A stretch of 64,000 bases of DNA from Candidatus Obscuribacter phosphatis (GCA_001899315.1 MOYA01000003.1:210369-274368); one strand, 5' to 3'. Counted from the stretch's first letter, positions 24,660-35,013 are shown. Notes: generated from the letters alone by a model not told the origin. Program-made: numbers and translations.

Positions 24660-26202
24660 ATTTTCTTCCAAGGGTAAAGACAAACAGCAAGAAGAACTGA
24701 AGCCAAAAGGCTTGAAGTTCACTTTCAAGTTCGACCGCGACGCGGCCGAACTTGATCTCATTCTCGAGACTCGTTTCTTCGTCATTGTTTTTCTCTTTCT
24801 TGCACTCTATATATTTGGCTCTGAAACCGGCAACCTTTGGGCCTATATGCTGGCGGCAGTGGCAATGGCAGCGGTTGTCCTCGGTGTACTTTTGCCCCTC
24901 GCTCAAGTGCTCGAAACAAAGGTCTTCTTCAATCTGCCCTCAGAGGCGGTAGCCCGCGAGCGTCTCAATCTCAGAGTAAAAGTAACCCGCAAAGAATGGT
25001 GGGGTTACTTGGCCAAGTTCCTGCCCATCAAATGGCTACTGGTGCAAATCAAGCTGGTACGCCTGGGCGAGAAAGAAAATATGCTCAGACCAATCATGGT
25101 CGAACACCTGACCAGCGAAGCCTGGGTAGTGGCTCAAACACCGAGGCTGCGTCGCGGCGTCTATACCCTGGAAGCCATTGAAATTTTTAGTTGCTACCCT
25201 TTTGGTCTAGCTTGGTGGAATAAGCGCTCCAAGCTAACCGACAAATTCGCCGCCGAACTGGCCGCCGGTCTAGAAGTCCAAGACAAAGATAGACTCTATT
25301 CGGGCAATACCACCAGAGCCATTGACGGCAGTCGCTCCAGTCTGCCTCAGATGACTGTCTATCCGCGCATCAATAGTATCGACGGCAATTTCCTTTTCCG
25401 GCTCAGGGCAACCGGCGACTCCGCCCTGTTCTTTTCATCATCAAGACCGATAGCGGCTCTCACCTCGGCCTCAGTGCGCTCGCTAAGAGAGTTTAGAAGC
25501 GGCGATAGCCCGCGCTTCATTCACTGGCCAAGCTCTGCCAAAACCGGCAAACTGATGATTCGCGAGTTTGAGTCGGAAGGTCTACCAGGTTTTGATGTTC
25601 TACTCGACCTCACTTCCGACTGGAAAAACGAAGACCAGTTCGAACTAGCTGTTTCCATCACCCTCTCTCTTTTGCAATTGGGCTATAAACTGGGCGGCGC
25701 CCCTGAGCTATTCGTCATTCCAAGCTTGGATGAAGACCATGAACAACTTCCCGAAATCTTGACCGATTTGCCGCCAATTGCCAGGGGTATCGGGTGGTCT
25801 TCGCAAATACTTGCTAGAGTGGAAGCATTGTCGCTGCAAGACTCAGAATATAGAGCCAAGGTACCGCAAGTGGGCTTTTCAGATACTATGGCACTTCTCA
25901 CCGTTCGCCCCTCCGAGAATATCGACCAGGAGCAAGAGGAGGACGCCCCCAAAGATCGCGCCAGCGAAGAAAGAGCCAATAGGCAAGTGGACCTTTGGGT
26001 GCTTTCCCGCGCTTATCTGGAAGCAGACAGCACCTTACTCAGTGCCAAACGTCAGGCTGCCGCCCCCATTCCCTTGCATGCCATGGGCTCGGGCGACAGA
26101 CGCAGTGAAGGCACAGCCCCCGCCGCTGCCGGTGAAAAACCAGCACGCTACGGACGTATCTTAGCCTCGCTTTCTGAATTTGAGGAGCTATCACACCTTT
26201 GA
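24610..26202 (+). CDS. DUF58 membrane protein
   Basis: 530 residues from ATG 24610, which lies 50 bp inside the MoxR gene, so translation is probably coupled. Two membrane spans lie near residues 55-105 (FFVIVFLFLALYIFG and LAAVAMAAVVLGVLLPLAQ). The DUF58 signature LREFRSGDSPRFIHWPSSAK, followed by GKLMIREFE, is near 295-325, and a vWA-like domain follows. Family members are partners of MoxR ATPases; their exact job is unclear. The C-terminal 100 residues are charged and low in complexity. Confidence 0.9.
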   Translation: MLNLLKESSKKSPFRYRFSSKGKDKQQEELKPKGLKFTFKFDRDAAELDLILETRFFVIVFLFLALYIFGSETGNLWAYMLAAVAMAAVVLGVLLPLAQVLETKVFFNLPSEAVARERLNLRVKVTRKEWWGYLAKFLPIKWLLVQIKLVRLGEKENMLRPIMVEHLTSEAWVVAQTPRLRRGVYTLEAIEIFSCYPFGLAWWNKRSKLTDKFAAELAAGLEVQDKDRLYSGNTTRAIDGSRSSLPQMTVYPRINSIDGNFLFRLRATGDSALFFSSSRPIAALTSASVRSLREFRSGDSPRFIHWPSSAKTGKLMIREFESEGLPGFDVLLDLTSDWKNEDQFELAVSITLSLLQLGYKLGGAPELFVIPSLDEDHEQLPEILTDLPPIARGIGWSSQILARVEALSLQDSEYRAKVPQVGFSDTMALLTVRPSENIDQEQEEDAPKDRASEERANRQVDLWVLSRAYLEADSTLLSAKRQAAAPIPLHAMGSGDRRSEGTAPAAAGEKPARYGRILASLSEFEELSHL

Positions 26203-28793
26203 ACCAGAAAAAGAAAAAACGGGAAGAAGCAGCAGAAAGCTCGGTCGGAACCAGGCTTACAGCCCTGATTATGAACCTGGTTCTATTATTGGCGGCCGCC
26301 TGCTATGTGCCCACTCTGCCTGTGGCTACTCTTCTATATATTCTCACCGCCGTCCTCGGCTCCTATCTAGCCTACTTGTACCGCGATTCTAGACCAGGCT
26401 GGCTCGGCACATTGCCGACAGTCGGCACGATCTTGCTTTTCACCAACTTCGTTTTTGAAGTTATTAACGGCTATATGAGTTCGACAGCCACAGCCGTAGC
26501 CGCTTTCGTGCATCTTATTGCCGGTCTTTCGGCCTTGCATTGCTTTGACCTGCGCACCCGCACTGATTTCTCCATCGCATCCCTTATCGGCCTAGCTCTG
26601 CTTACTTTCCTTACCGGCGTCGGCGGCAAAGATCCGTTCTTCGGACTCTTTATCTTGCTCTACACAGTTTTAGCCGGTCTTCTCCTCTTCTTCGATTCGT
26701 CCTCGCGCTCCCATGAACTTGGACCATCAAGGGCGGTGGCAGCCACCGATAAAGGCAAACAACCGGTCGTAGAAAAAAGACTAAGAGCGCTGTCTCTCAC
26801 CAGTTTCCTACCAATCTTGCTTTTGCCTATAGCCAGCTTTGCGCTATTTACAATCATGCCGCGCTCAGATTCTTTGCTCGACGTTTTTATAGGCAGTATT
26901 CGTTCACGTTTTCCTTTGTCGGCTTACCTGAGCAGTCAGCTGGGTAAGGGTGGACGCAGCCAAGCCTTAAGAGGCGGTACCGAAAGCCGCGACACGGGGG
27001 GCTCTAGCTTTACGGTCAAGGGCGGCGAACACGGCACCGCCGGCGGCACTACCGCCCAAGACAAAAAGCCGGGCAAGGGCAGCAGCACAACAGTAAGCGC
27101 GACGCCCTTAAATAATAAGAGTAACGACGAAGTCGACTTGAGCAAAATCAAAGGACCGCTTACACCGGCTCAGGCAGCCAAGCTCAAAGAGCAGGTCAAG
27201 AAAGACAAAGTGCTCAGCGAAGCCTATGAAAAAGAAGGCGTCGATCTAAATAATCCCCAGTCGCAAGCTGAGACCTTGGTGATGAAGGTCTCAGGCAATC
27301 ACAATGTCTATCTGCGCAAATATGCCATGAACGGCTTTGATGGTCAGATCTGGAAAAGAGCCCTGCCGACCAGCAGTATGCTCCTCAAGCCGAACAAAAC
27401 TTTCGGCTTTGACCTAACCAATTCTAATTCGGTCTATGTGCCGCCCGCTCTGCCCACCCTGGAAGTCAAACTAGACTGCCGCGCCGAAGCCGACCTCGGC
27501 TATTATGTGCCAACCAGCTGGATTCCGCAGATTGTCAGAACCGCCGGCGATGAAGTCAGGCTAGATACCGACGGCACAGTCAAAGCAACCAAACCGATTT
27601 TGCGCGGCTCAGCCTTTTCGGTAATCTGCCAGTCACCCATTTACGACCTTGAGGTGATGCGCAAGCAGCAGCTGGAAACCCTCAATGAAGTAGACGAAGA
27701 ACGAAAAGATGAGCTGGAGACAGCCAAAAGCTGCCTAACTCTAAGTGGCGGACTCTCGGACAAACTGAAAGAACTCTCCAACAAAATTTGCGAAGACCCT
27801 GAAGCCAACTGGTTTACTCGCGCAGAAAAAATACAAAACTATCTCAAGACCAACTATCAATACGAAGCCGATGGTCTATTTAAAGAGCAGAATAGCAGCG
27901 AAGATCCTTATCAGGCTATCGACAATTTTCTCTTCCAAAAGAAGTCGGGCAGCTGTAGGCATTTCGCCACCGCCCATGCCCTTCTTTGCAGAGCCCAGGG
28001 CATTCCCTCAAGATTGGTCATCGGCTACCTGCCTGGCACTTTTAATAAGAACACAGGCTTTTCTGAAATCAGAGGCAAAGACGCCCATGTCTGGACCGAA
28101 ATCTATATGCCTTACTGGAACTGGATTCCCTTTGATCCAACGCCATCGGGCAGATTGCCGGCACACGAAGAGGGCGGCAATGTACTGAGCAAATTCATCA
28201 GAAGCGGATTGGCTAACCCCTTTGCCCAAGAAATAAAATCAAACCGCAAACCTAAACGCAATCTGACCGACTTGAACGGTCTCAACAAGAGCAATCAAGA
28301 GCAGGCCGATCTAGAGCCGCCGCCCCCTCCGGGCGAAAAAGGCAAAGAAGGGCTCAAACTGCCGATGCTCGGCACGGTCGACCCGCAGGTCATGCAAACC
28401 TTCGCCCGGGTTTTGGCTATTCTTTTCGCCTTCGCTTTGCTTATCTTCTGCCTGGTGGTCTACTTCAAGCACAAGAAAGACAAAGCTGAAAAGCTCTTCC
28501 TCGCCCAGTACAAGCCGTCGACCATAGTCTATCTAGAAGTTCTCGATGACCTCAAGCGTTTCGACATCGTCAAGTTCCCCACCGAGACTGTGGACGAGAT
28601 TTCAACCAGGTTAAGTGATCGTCTCGACACATTGAGAGACGAAGGACGAACAGTCCCCGAAGCACTGAGCCCAGTTGTCAGCAAGTTCATGGAACTGTAC
28701 AACGCCGACAGATTCGGCGGGGACGACTATTTAGACGAGCTTACCGAGATAGCACAAGAGATAAAACGCTTGGCAACAACAGCGAAAAACTGA
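26199..28793 (+). CDS. Transglutaminase-like membrane protein (TgpA/DUF3488 type)
   Basis: 864 residues from TTG 26199; the start overlaps the DUF58 stop as TTGA, with GAGGAG 12 nt upstream. Five or six membrane spans fill residues 20-225. A Gly/Ser/Lys-rich linker follows (about 240-310). The transglutaminase core has Cys586 in SGSCRHFATAHALLC, His630 in GKDAHVWTEIY and Asp646 in FDPTPSG, so the full triad is present and faces outside. A last membrane span (FARVLAILFAFALLIFCLVV) precedes a cytoplasmic helical tail. Probable role: protein crosslinking or cleavage at the envelope, controlled by the MoxR partner. Confidence 0.93.
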   Translation: MNQKKKKREEAAESSVGTRLTALIMNLVLLLAAACYVPTLPVATLLYILTAVLGSYLAYLYRDSRPGWLGTLPTVGTILLFTNFVFEVINGYMSSTATAVAAFVHLIAGLSALHCFDLRTRTDFSIASLIGLALLTFLTGVGGKDPFFGLFILLYTVLAGLLLFFDSSSRSHELGPSRAVAATDKGKQPVVEKRLRALSLTSFLPILLLPIASFALFTIMPRSDSLLDVFIGSIRSRFPLSAYLSSQLGKGGRSQALRGGTESRDTGGSSFTVKGGEHGTAGGTTAQDKKPGKGSSTTVSATPLNNKSNDEVDLSKIKGPLTPAQAAKLKEQVKKDKVLSEAYEKEGVDLNNPQSQAETLVMKVSGNHNVYLRKYAMNGFDGQIWKRALPTSSMLLKPNKTFGFDLTNSNSVYVPPALPTLEVKLDCRAEADLGYYVPTSWIPQIVRTAGDEVRLDTDGTVKATKPILRGSAFSVICQSPIYDLEVMRKQQLETLNEVDEERKDELETAKSCLTLSGGLSDKLKELSNKICEDPEANWFTRAEKIQNYLKTNYQYEADGLFKEQNSSEDPYQAIDNFLFQKKSGSCRHFATAHALLCRAQGIPSRLVIGYLPGTFNKNTGFSEIRGKDAHVWTEIYMPYWNWIPFDPTPSGRLPAHEEGGNVLSKFIRSGLANPFAQEIKSNRKPKRNLTDLNGLNKSNQEQADLEPPPPPGEKGKEGLKLPMLGTVDPQVMQTFARVLAILFAFALLIFCLVVYFKHKKDKAEKLFLAQYKPSTIVYLEVLDDLKRFDIVKFPTETVDEISTRLSDRLDTLRDEGRTVPEALSPVVSKFMELYNADRFGGDDYLDELTEIAQEIKRLATTAKN

Positions 28794-28933
28794 ACTTTAA
28801 TTAGCTAAAGGCTCTCAGGTGCTGGAAAGAACCGGCACAACGCGCTAAAGTGGTTATATTTGCTATGCTTACATGGTCAACATGGCAAGTTATAGCAAGG
28901 CTGTAGTCAAGCTGCACAAATAGAGAGATACAC

Positions 28934-30217
28934 ATGCAACAGGTAAGAACCGGGACCCAGCAGCAACAGGAGTTTGTTCCGCCATACCCAGCCAGCATCG
29001 CTGAGACTGGTATGAAGGAAGGCTTCCTTGAAGAGCTGGTACTGAAAGACATTTACATGGTCAACTTCGCTCTCGGTCGAGAAATCGCCTCGAGAACCAT
29101 GTTGCCCTTCAAAATCGTTGAAGAAATCATCGAAGTTTTGAAGAAGCAGCTGCTCATCGAAGTAAGAAGCTCCGGCGGCCTTGCCGACTATGAATACACC
29201 CCCACCGAAAAAGGCAGAGACCGCGCCCGCGCCTATTTCGACCACAACGCTTACGTAGGCCCTTGTCCGGTACCGTGGAGCCGTTATGTAGACTCTCTCA
29301 AGTATCAGACCATCCGTCGTGAACACGTCACCCCTCGCGACTTAGAAGTTGCCTTCTCGGATATCATGGTCAACCGCAGAACTATCAACGCTGTCGGTCC
29401 TGCCATCAACTCCGGACGAGGCATGTTCCTCTTCGGCGAAGCCGGTAACGGTAAGACCTCAATTGCAGAAAGAATTGTGCGGTCCTTCAAAGGTCATATC
29501 TTCATTCCCTACGCCGTTGAGATCGACGGTCAGATCATCAGGGTTTACGATAACCACAACCACGAGCAAGTATCTGCCGCCAACTACCCCAGAGACTATG
29601 ACCACCGTTGGGTGCGCATCCAGCGTCCTTGCGTAGTCGTAGGCGGTGAGTTGACTATCGACATGCTTGAATTGCAGTTCGACTATGGTACCAAGCTCTA
29701 TGAAGCCCCCATTCAGCTAAAGAGCAACTGCGGACTGCTGCTCATCGACGACTTTGGCCGTCAGAGAATCGACCACAAATCACTCTTGAACCGCTGGATC
29801 GTACCGCTAGAAAAGCGCGTCGACTATCTCACTCTGCACACTGGTAAAAAACTAGAAGTGCCGTTTGAACAGTTGATCGTCTTCTCGACAAACTTGAACC
29901 CTGCCGATCTGGTTGACGAAGCCTTCTTGAGAAGGATTCCCTACAAAATCAATATCACCAACCCCACCGAAGACGAATTTAAGTGGATCTTCTTGCAGTA
30001 TTGCCAGAGAACCGGCGTACCCTACAATGAAGAAGCGGTGAACTATTTGATTGAATCGCAGTACAGAAGCGGTAAGCGCATGATGCGTTGCTGCCACCCT
30101 CGCGATATCGTCGACCAGGTGATCAACCTCTGCGCCTTCTTGCAGACCGATCCTAGGCTCTCTAGAGAATATCTGGACCACGCCTGCGCCGTTTATTTCG
30201 CGGCTATGGGCAAATAA
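28934..30217 (+). CDS. AAA ATPase with N-terminal winged-helix-like region
   Basis: 427 residues from ATG 28934. Residues 20-95 have winged-helix character (LVLKDIYMVNFALGREIASR, PFKIVEEIIEVLKKQLLIEV, YEYTPTEKGRDRARAYF). The ATPase follows: Walker A FGEAGNGKTSIAE (near 175), Walker B CGLLLIDDFGRQ, sensor IVFSTNLNPADL, Arg finger FLRRIPYK, and a lid ending GKRMMRCCHPRDIVDQV. The target is unknown; relatives occur beside pilus and secretion genes, which are absent here. The gene stands alone and ends at a strong terminator, so it is probably monocistronic. Its codon use is very even, suggesting high expression. Confidence 0.8.
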   Translation: MQQVRTGTQQQQEFVPPYPASIAETGMKEGFLEELVLKDIYMVNFALGREIASRTMLPFKIVEEIIEVLKKQLLIEVRSSGGLADYEYTPTEKGRDRARAYFDHNAYVGPCPVPWSRYVDSLKYQTIRREHVTPRDLEVAFSDIMVNRRTINAVGPAINSGRGMFLFGEAGNGKTSIAERIVRSFKGHIFIPYAVEIDGQIIRVYDNHNHEQVSAANYPRDYDHRWVRIQRPCVVVGGELTIDMLELQFDYGTKLYEAPIQLKSNCGLLLIDDFGRQRIDHKSLLNRWIVPLEKRVDYLTLHTGKKLEVPFEQLIVFSTNLNPADLVDEAFLRRIPYKINITNPTEDEFKWIFLQYCQRTGVPYNEEAVNYLIESQYRSGKRMMRCCHPRDIVDQVINLCAFLQTDPRLSREYLDHACAVYFAAMGK

Positions 30218-30242
30218 GACCAAGATCAAAACATCAACAAAA

Positions 30243-30268
30243 ACACTCGGGGTACCCGGGTGTTTTTT
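30243..30268 (+). terminator. Rho-independent terminator after the AAA ATPase gene
   Basis: ACACTCGG and CCGGGTGT pair around GTACC-type loop bases and are followed by six T. The hairpin is 25 nt past the stop codon. Confidence 0.85.
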
Positions 30269-30285
30269 GTTTCTCTACTCGGTAT

Positions 30286-32376
30286 TCAAAGACCAAGACG
30301 GCAGAAAGTCAAACCACCATGAGTTTGCACCTGCCCCCGCAAGACAACCAAGGGTAAAATCGGCAAACAGAGCCGTCCGTCTAAAGAATAAGAACGGACA
30401 CCGCCTCGTCGCAAAGTCAAAAGTGGTGTCTCCGCTCCGAGAACGCCACTATCGGCGGTGAAAAACTGAAAGAGATAGTTTCTTCCATCTGGGTCTTGGA
30501 ATACCCTGATCAAAAGCCTGTCTTTAGCAAAGGTCAGCTCATAGGTGCTGCCTGAAGGCACGGACGGCTTAGTAAGTGAAACCTCTATCTTTTTCTCAGG
30601 CAGGCGCTGAAGATAACGAGACAAAGCACCGCTTTCAGAAGAAAAATGATAATAAACAGCGCCGCCGCTGCGCCGCACCACAAAACCCTTGCTATTAAAT
30701 GCCAATTCAAAGATTGGACTTTTAATATAGAAATGGGCCGCAAAGAGCAAAGCCAAAAGCATGCTCAGTAATGCCAGACGAGCAAACTTGACTGATGCGA
30801 AGCGACCTTTCAACAAAACAATTTGAAAGAGCAGCAAATAATAAATAAGTAAATGCAGAGCCTGCGGCTTCTCTAAAACAAGAGAAGGAAAATTACCAGC
30901 AAGCCAACGGGTCATAAGAGCAAGCAATTGCACCAGCGGCAAAGACAACCAATCGAGAGCCAGAGCCAGAAAAATAAAGGGAGACTCAGTCAGACCTAAA
31001 GCTGAAAAGGGCAACGCCATTAAAGTCGAAAGAAAACCCAAGATCGTCAATGGCACCACCAGTGGTTCAGCAAGCAAGTTAGCCGGCAGAAAAATTGGAT
31101 TGACTGTGCCAAAGTAATAGAGCTGCAAAGGCAAGACCGCCACTTGGGCTGAAAGAATCACAGCCAATAAAGAGACAAGTTTTCTTAGAGACTGTCTCTG
31201 CCCAACAAGTTCACAAAGTAAAGCTTCCATACAGGGCACCAGAGTGAGAATGCCATATGTTGCAGCCAAAGAAAGTTGCAAGCCCACATCAAAGACCGCA
31301 AGGGGATCAATAAAGAGGAAAAGCAAAACTGTCAGAGCCAAGGTTTTCAGACCCGGTACGCGAACACCGCTGAAGAGGCTGAAGAATAAAGCCAAAAGGC
31401 ACATACAAGAGGCGCGCAGCACCGATGGACTAGCACCGGCTAGAGAACTAAAGATCAATATAGAGAAGAGCGAGACAGTCGGGCGAAACCAGGCGAACTT
31501 GGAGCGGCGACTAAGAAAGACAGCGAAAGCGACAACAATGGTCAAATTCATTCCTGAGGCAGCAAGTAAATGACTGAGACCACACTGCGTAAAGCAGAGT
31601 TTCAGATCTGCGCTTATGGGCGAAGCGCGCTCACCGAGGACTAACGAACCCAAGAGACTGCCAGCCTCTTTGCCCATCGCTTGGCTGTGAAAAGTAGCCA
31701 GGCTGCCCCTCAGTTCGGCAAAGAACTGCTCATAGTACAAACTGGTAGAAGACAAAGAAGAGGAAGAGAAAACAGAAGAAGCAGAAAGTCTGGCATTATA
31801 GAGACTAAGCCGACGGCTTTGCCATGAAGGATAAGCATTACCGCAGAAGACAGCAAAACGACCGGGCTGAAGAGTATGCTCTGCACTAAAGTCTTTTGCT
31901 AGATGCAGGGTGGTCTGCCAGTGTTTCATTTTGCTGCTTACTTCACCGGAAGGCAATATCAGAGATGCATCTTCAAGTTGCCACAACTGAGAGCCGGGCG
32001 ACAAAGAAAGGAAACCAGAGAAAACAGCGCGCTCACCACGATTTAATTCACCGCCACCGCCGGCCTCTTCAGCTAACCCTTGATCAAATTTACTTTGACC
32101 AATTAAAGCCAAAAGAGCGAAGCAAAGCAGTGCCACCACTGCCGGTGCGCGCAAAGACTTAGACAGCAAACCGCAAACGACGCCAAAGGCAAATAAAATA
32201 GCATATATAAGTAGTCTGACATTGAGCGGTAAGTTTAGACAGAGTGCGCTGAGAAGCGCAGCCAAGGCGGCCACATACAACAAAGAAGAGAAGTGGCACT
32301 CTTCTATATTCACCGGATCAGACCGGGGATGGTCGTTAAACCACCAACCCTCGGTGCTTTTCTGCACAGAAGTCAT
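30286..32376 (-). CDS. comEC: ComEC/Rec2-family DNA uptake channel, without metallo-beta-lactamase domain
   Basis: 696 residues from ATG 32376 (GAGG 7 nt upstream). An N-terminal helical hairpin (about 25-95) is followed by an OB-like region and the Competence domain (about 220-500) with CGLSHLLAASGMNLTIVVAF and SSLAGASPSVLRASCMCLLA, the strongest signatures. Ten or so membrane spans are visible. The C-terminal 130 residues (AHFYIKSPIFELAFNSKGFV onward) do not contain the HxHxDH metal motif of full-length ComEC, so any nuclease partner would be separate. Role: transport of single-stranded DNA across the inner membrane. Confidence 0.88.
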   Translation of the reverse strand: MTSVQKSTEGWWFNDHPRSDPVNIEECHFSSLLYVAALAALLSALCLNLPLNVRLLIYAILFAFGVVCGLLSKSLRAPAVVALLCFALLALIGQSKFDQGLAEEAGGGGELNRGERAVFSGFLSLSPGSQLWQLEDASLILPSGEVSSKMKHWQTTLHLAKDFSAEHTLQPGRFAVFCGNAYPSWQSRRLSLYNARLSASSVFSSSSLSSTSLYYEQFFAELRGSLATFHSQAMGKEAGSLLGSLVLGERASPISADLKLCFTQCGLSHLLAASGMNLTIVVAFAVFLSRRSKFAWFRPTVSLFSILIFSSLAGASPSVLRASCMCLLALFFSLFSGVRVPGLKTLALTVLLFLFIDPLAVFDVGLQLSLAATYGILTLVPCMEALLCELVGQRQSLRKLVSLLAVILSAQVAVLPLQLYYFGTVNPIFLPANLLAEPLVVPLTILGFLSTLMALPFSALGLTESPFIFLALALDWLSLPLVQLLALMTRWLAGNFPSLVLEKPQALHLLIYYLLLFQIVLLKGRFASVKFARLALLSMLLALLFAAHFYIKSPIFELAFNSKGFVVRRSGGAVYYHFSSESGALSRYLQRLPEKKIEVSLTKPSVPSGSTYELTFAKDRLLIRVFQDPDGRNYLFQFFTADSGVLGAETPLLTLRRGGVRSYSLDGRLCLPILPLVVLRGQVQTHGGLTFCRLGL

Positions 32377-32448
32377 TAGGCATCCTCAATATGTCTCTAT
32401 AGTTAAAGACGTATTGAGAGCGAAAAAAGTTCAATTCCCCAGGTTAAT

Positions 32449-35013
32449 TTATCTCTGATAGAGACCGTTATCTACGTTAAGTGGATTGAGCTTAGGATTA
32501 GCGTAGTTCTTCTTGATAGTCTCCGGTACTTTCTCAGCCAGGGCATTAAACTCAGTGACTAGTTGTTTAATGTCTGGATTATCCCAGCCGCCACCGAAGT
32601 AAGCAGCCATACGCAAGGCGCCTTGAGCACCGTTATAGTTTCTTTGACCGACAGCTCTGCCGTTCCTATCTATAATCATGTCTCTTTGACCCTGCGGCAC
32701 AGCCTCATCAAAGAGCAGCTTCTCGGCACCACCGCCATCACTGCCCTTTTCAAGCTTGTTCTTAGCCATAGCCAAATAGGCGACGGCTTGGTCTCTATAA
32801 AGCTTAGCCAGCATTGCTGTAGCGTCCTGCTGATGCTGAGATGTCATCTCAACAACCGGCGCCACTCCTTTTTGCTCAGCCTCTAGTTTGGCTTGCTGAG
32901 CCTTTTTACCGATGTCGGCGTATTCAAGAAGCTTGCTGTCGCTTTCTTTGATTATCGACTTCAAAACTTCGTCGGTATTGGCGCCGGTAAACTTAGCCAA
33001 GTCTCTAATGGCGCCCGGAATGTCGTGTTCGCCATGAAGAACCTCATTGACTTTCTTTCTAGTCTCGTCAGAGAACTTCTTCAAATCTTGCGCTTCTTGT
33101 TCGGTTGGCGCTGTGCCCTCGACCATCACTTTAGGACGGTTAGGATCTTTATTGTTCTCGACAATACCGAGAGTGTATGAGGCTGCTTTATCGCTGCTGA
33201 AAGCCGATTTCAAGAGCAAATCACTGGCAGTACCATTTAGATCGAGATTGTAGCCGCGCAAAATATAGTCAACTTTAGACTTATCGATAATGCGAGTACC
33301 TTGCTCAAGGTGCTCAGCGCCTAGCGCATTGCGCATAACTGCATCTTGTCTAAAATAAAGCAGCTTTTGATCGGTGCGAAGCAGCGGCGAACCATCAGAG
33401 TTCCGACCATTCCAACGGGCATCGGCCTCAGTCTTGGAAGCTCTAATTAGGTCGAACATATAGTCTTCTTTTAGACCGGACAATTTCTGATATGAATCTC
33501 TCATATCAGTTAAGGTGTCATAGCTGCGTTCTCTACTGTCCTTGACTGTATTCTCTTTAGCATCGAGGAAGGTCGGTTTGATCTTGCCATTGCTGCTATC
33601 TTCGAAGGCGTGAAACACCTTAGAGGCAGTGACCGCGGTCAAAGCCACACCAACTCGGCCAATAGGACTAGGTATGCGTTGAGCCATCGCATAAGAACCG
33701 CCGAAGGCAGCAGCATCAGACCAGTTCATCACACCGGTGGGAGCATTCCAGCTATCGGGTGCTTTAGGCAAAACACCGTCAACAGCTCTTGATACGCCGA
33801 TGGAAGCAGCAGCATAAGCAAGGCGACCAGGCCAAGTTTTGCCAAGGGCTAAAGCTGCTGGTGTCAACCATTGAGCGGTATTCCAAGACTCAGATGCCGC
33901 CTTGGGTCCACTGATTTTCTCTGCTATAGATCTGTCGGCAAGAATCAAACTGTAGTTGGCCATGGCGCCAACTACGCCATTTTTCAGACCTTCCAGAGGT
34001 TTGGCTTTTTCGGCCAGGTTGCCGGCAATTGTAGTGCGCGGTGCAGCTTTAGCCTGACCGGCAGCAATCTGCTCAAGTTTGGCAATCTCATCGGCAGACC
34101 AGACACCTTGGGTTGTGCGGGCAACAGCGACAGTATTACCGTCAATAGAGCCGCGCAAGGTGGCAAGCCTCAAATTAGCTGCAGCCTTGGCTTCTTCAGT
34201 AGCCGCCGCTCTCAAGGCCGCTTCTTCGGCTGTGATCATTGAGGTGCGCGTAGCTGCCGCCTCGGCCACTTCATTAGCAACTTTGGTCGGCACAAGATCG
34301 CCGCTGCCTGTCACATATCTATTCCAGAACTGCCCTGGTGCTTCAGCCAAAGTGCCGGCTCTCTGAATAACTTTGCTTTCGCTGCCCTTCATGGCATTGC
34401 CCGCTGCCACAGACTTGTCTGCTGCAAAATTGCCGCCCTTGAAGAGTAAATCAGTGGAGGCACCGGTCAGACCGGCTATGCCAACAGGCAATATGGCTCT
34501 ACCGAAGCCCTTCATTGAAGCAATATTCATATCGGGGTCACGAGCGATATCGCCATGCAAGCCGCGACGCTCGATAATCGACATAATCTTTTGCTCGGCT
34601 ATAGCGCGAGCATTCAAGTCGGCATTAGAGGCAGTGCGAACTCCATTAGGGTTATTAGGATTGTATCTTTCGTAAGGTTTGGTGGGGTCCACCTGCTTAT
34701 CAGCATGACGGTCTCTGAAACTCGGAACCTGCTGACCGCCGCCTTGAGGTTTCTCTATGGGTTTGCCGGTGACAGGATCTATATCTGAACCCAAATAGGG
34801 ACTAGCCCGTCTCGGACCTTCCGGCTGCTGACCACCGTTGGCTGGGCGATAAAAGGGGTCAAGTGTTTTTGACGGCTCGGTCTTGAAGCCAGGTGCGACA
34901 CCGGGAGCTTGACCTTCTACAGCTTGAACGAAGGTAACGCCGGTTTCCTCGGGCTTCTGAGCCCGTTTCTCACCTTTGTCCTTGCCTTCATCCTTAGGGA
35001 ATTCGCCGACCAT
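32449..35013 (-). CDS. Large hypothetical protein with disordered N-terminus
   Basis: 854 residues from ATG 35013, with AGGGGGC 6 nt upstream. The first 120 residues are Lys/Glu/Pro/Gly-rich and contain proline-rich stretches such as FYRPANGGQQPEGPRR. Residues about 170-460 are Ala/Gly-rich helices with moderately hydrophobic stretches (GRAILPVGIAGLTGASTDLL, GSYAMAQRIPSPIGRVGVAL). The rest is charged helical. There is no Sec signal and no recognisable catalytic motif. In layout it resembles the proteins at 609 and 50674, which end in toxin-like or peptidase modules. Function unknown. Confidence 0.6.
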   Translation of the reverse strand: MVGEFPKDEGKDKGEKRAQKPEETGVTFVQAVEGQAPGVAPGFKTEPSKTLDPFYRPANGGQQPEGPRRASPYLGSDIDPVTGKPIEKPQGGGQQVPSFRDRHADKQVDPTKPYERYNPNNPNGVRTASNADLNARAIAEQKIMSIIERRGLHGDIARDPDMNIASMKGFGRAILPVGIAGLTGASTDLLFKGGNFAADKSVAAGNAMKGSESKVIQRAGTLAEAPGQFWNRYVTGSGDLVPTKVANEVAEAAATRTSMITAEEAALRAAATEEAKAAANLRLATLRGSIDGNTVAVARTTQGVWSADEIAKLEQIAAGQAKAAPRTTIAGNLAEKAKPLEGLKNGVVGAMANYSLILADRSIAEKISGPKAASESWNTAQWLTPAALALGKTWPGRLAYAAASIGVSRAVDGVLPKAPDSWNAPTGVMNWSDAAAFGGSYAMAQRIPSPIGRVGVALTAVTASKVFHAFEDSSNGKIKPTFLDAKENTVKDSRERSYDTLTDMRDSYQKLSGLKEDYMFDLIRASKTEADARWNGRNSDGSPLLRTDQKLLYFRQDAVMRNALGAEHLEQGTRIIDKSKVDYILRGYNLDLNGTASDLLLKSAFSSDKAASYTLGIVENNKDPNRPKVMVEGTAPTEQEAQDLKKFSDETRKKVNEVLHGEHDIPGAIRDLAKFTGANTDEVLKSIIKESDSKLLEYADIGKKAQQAKLEAEQKGVAPVVEMTSQHQQDATAMLAKLYRDQAVAYLAMAKNKLEKGSDGGGAEKLLFDEAVPQGQRDMIIDRNGRAVGQRNYNGAQGALRMAAYFGGGWDNPDIKQLVTEFNALAEKVPETIKKNYANPKLNPLNVDNGLYQR

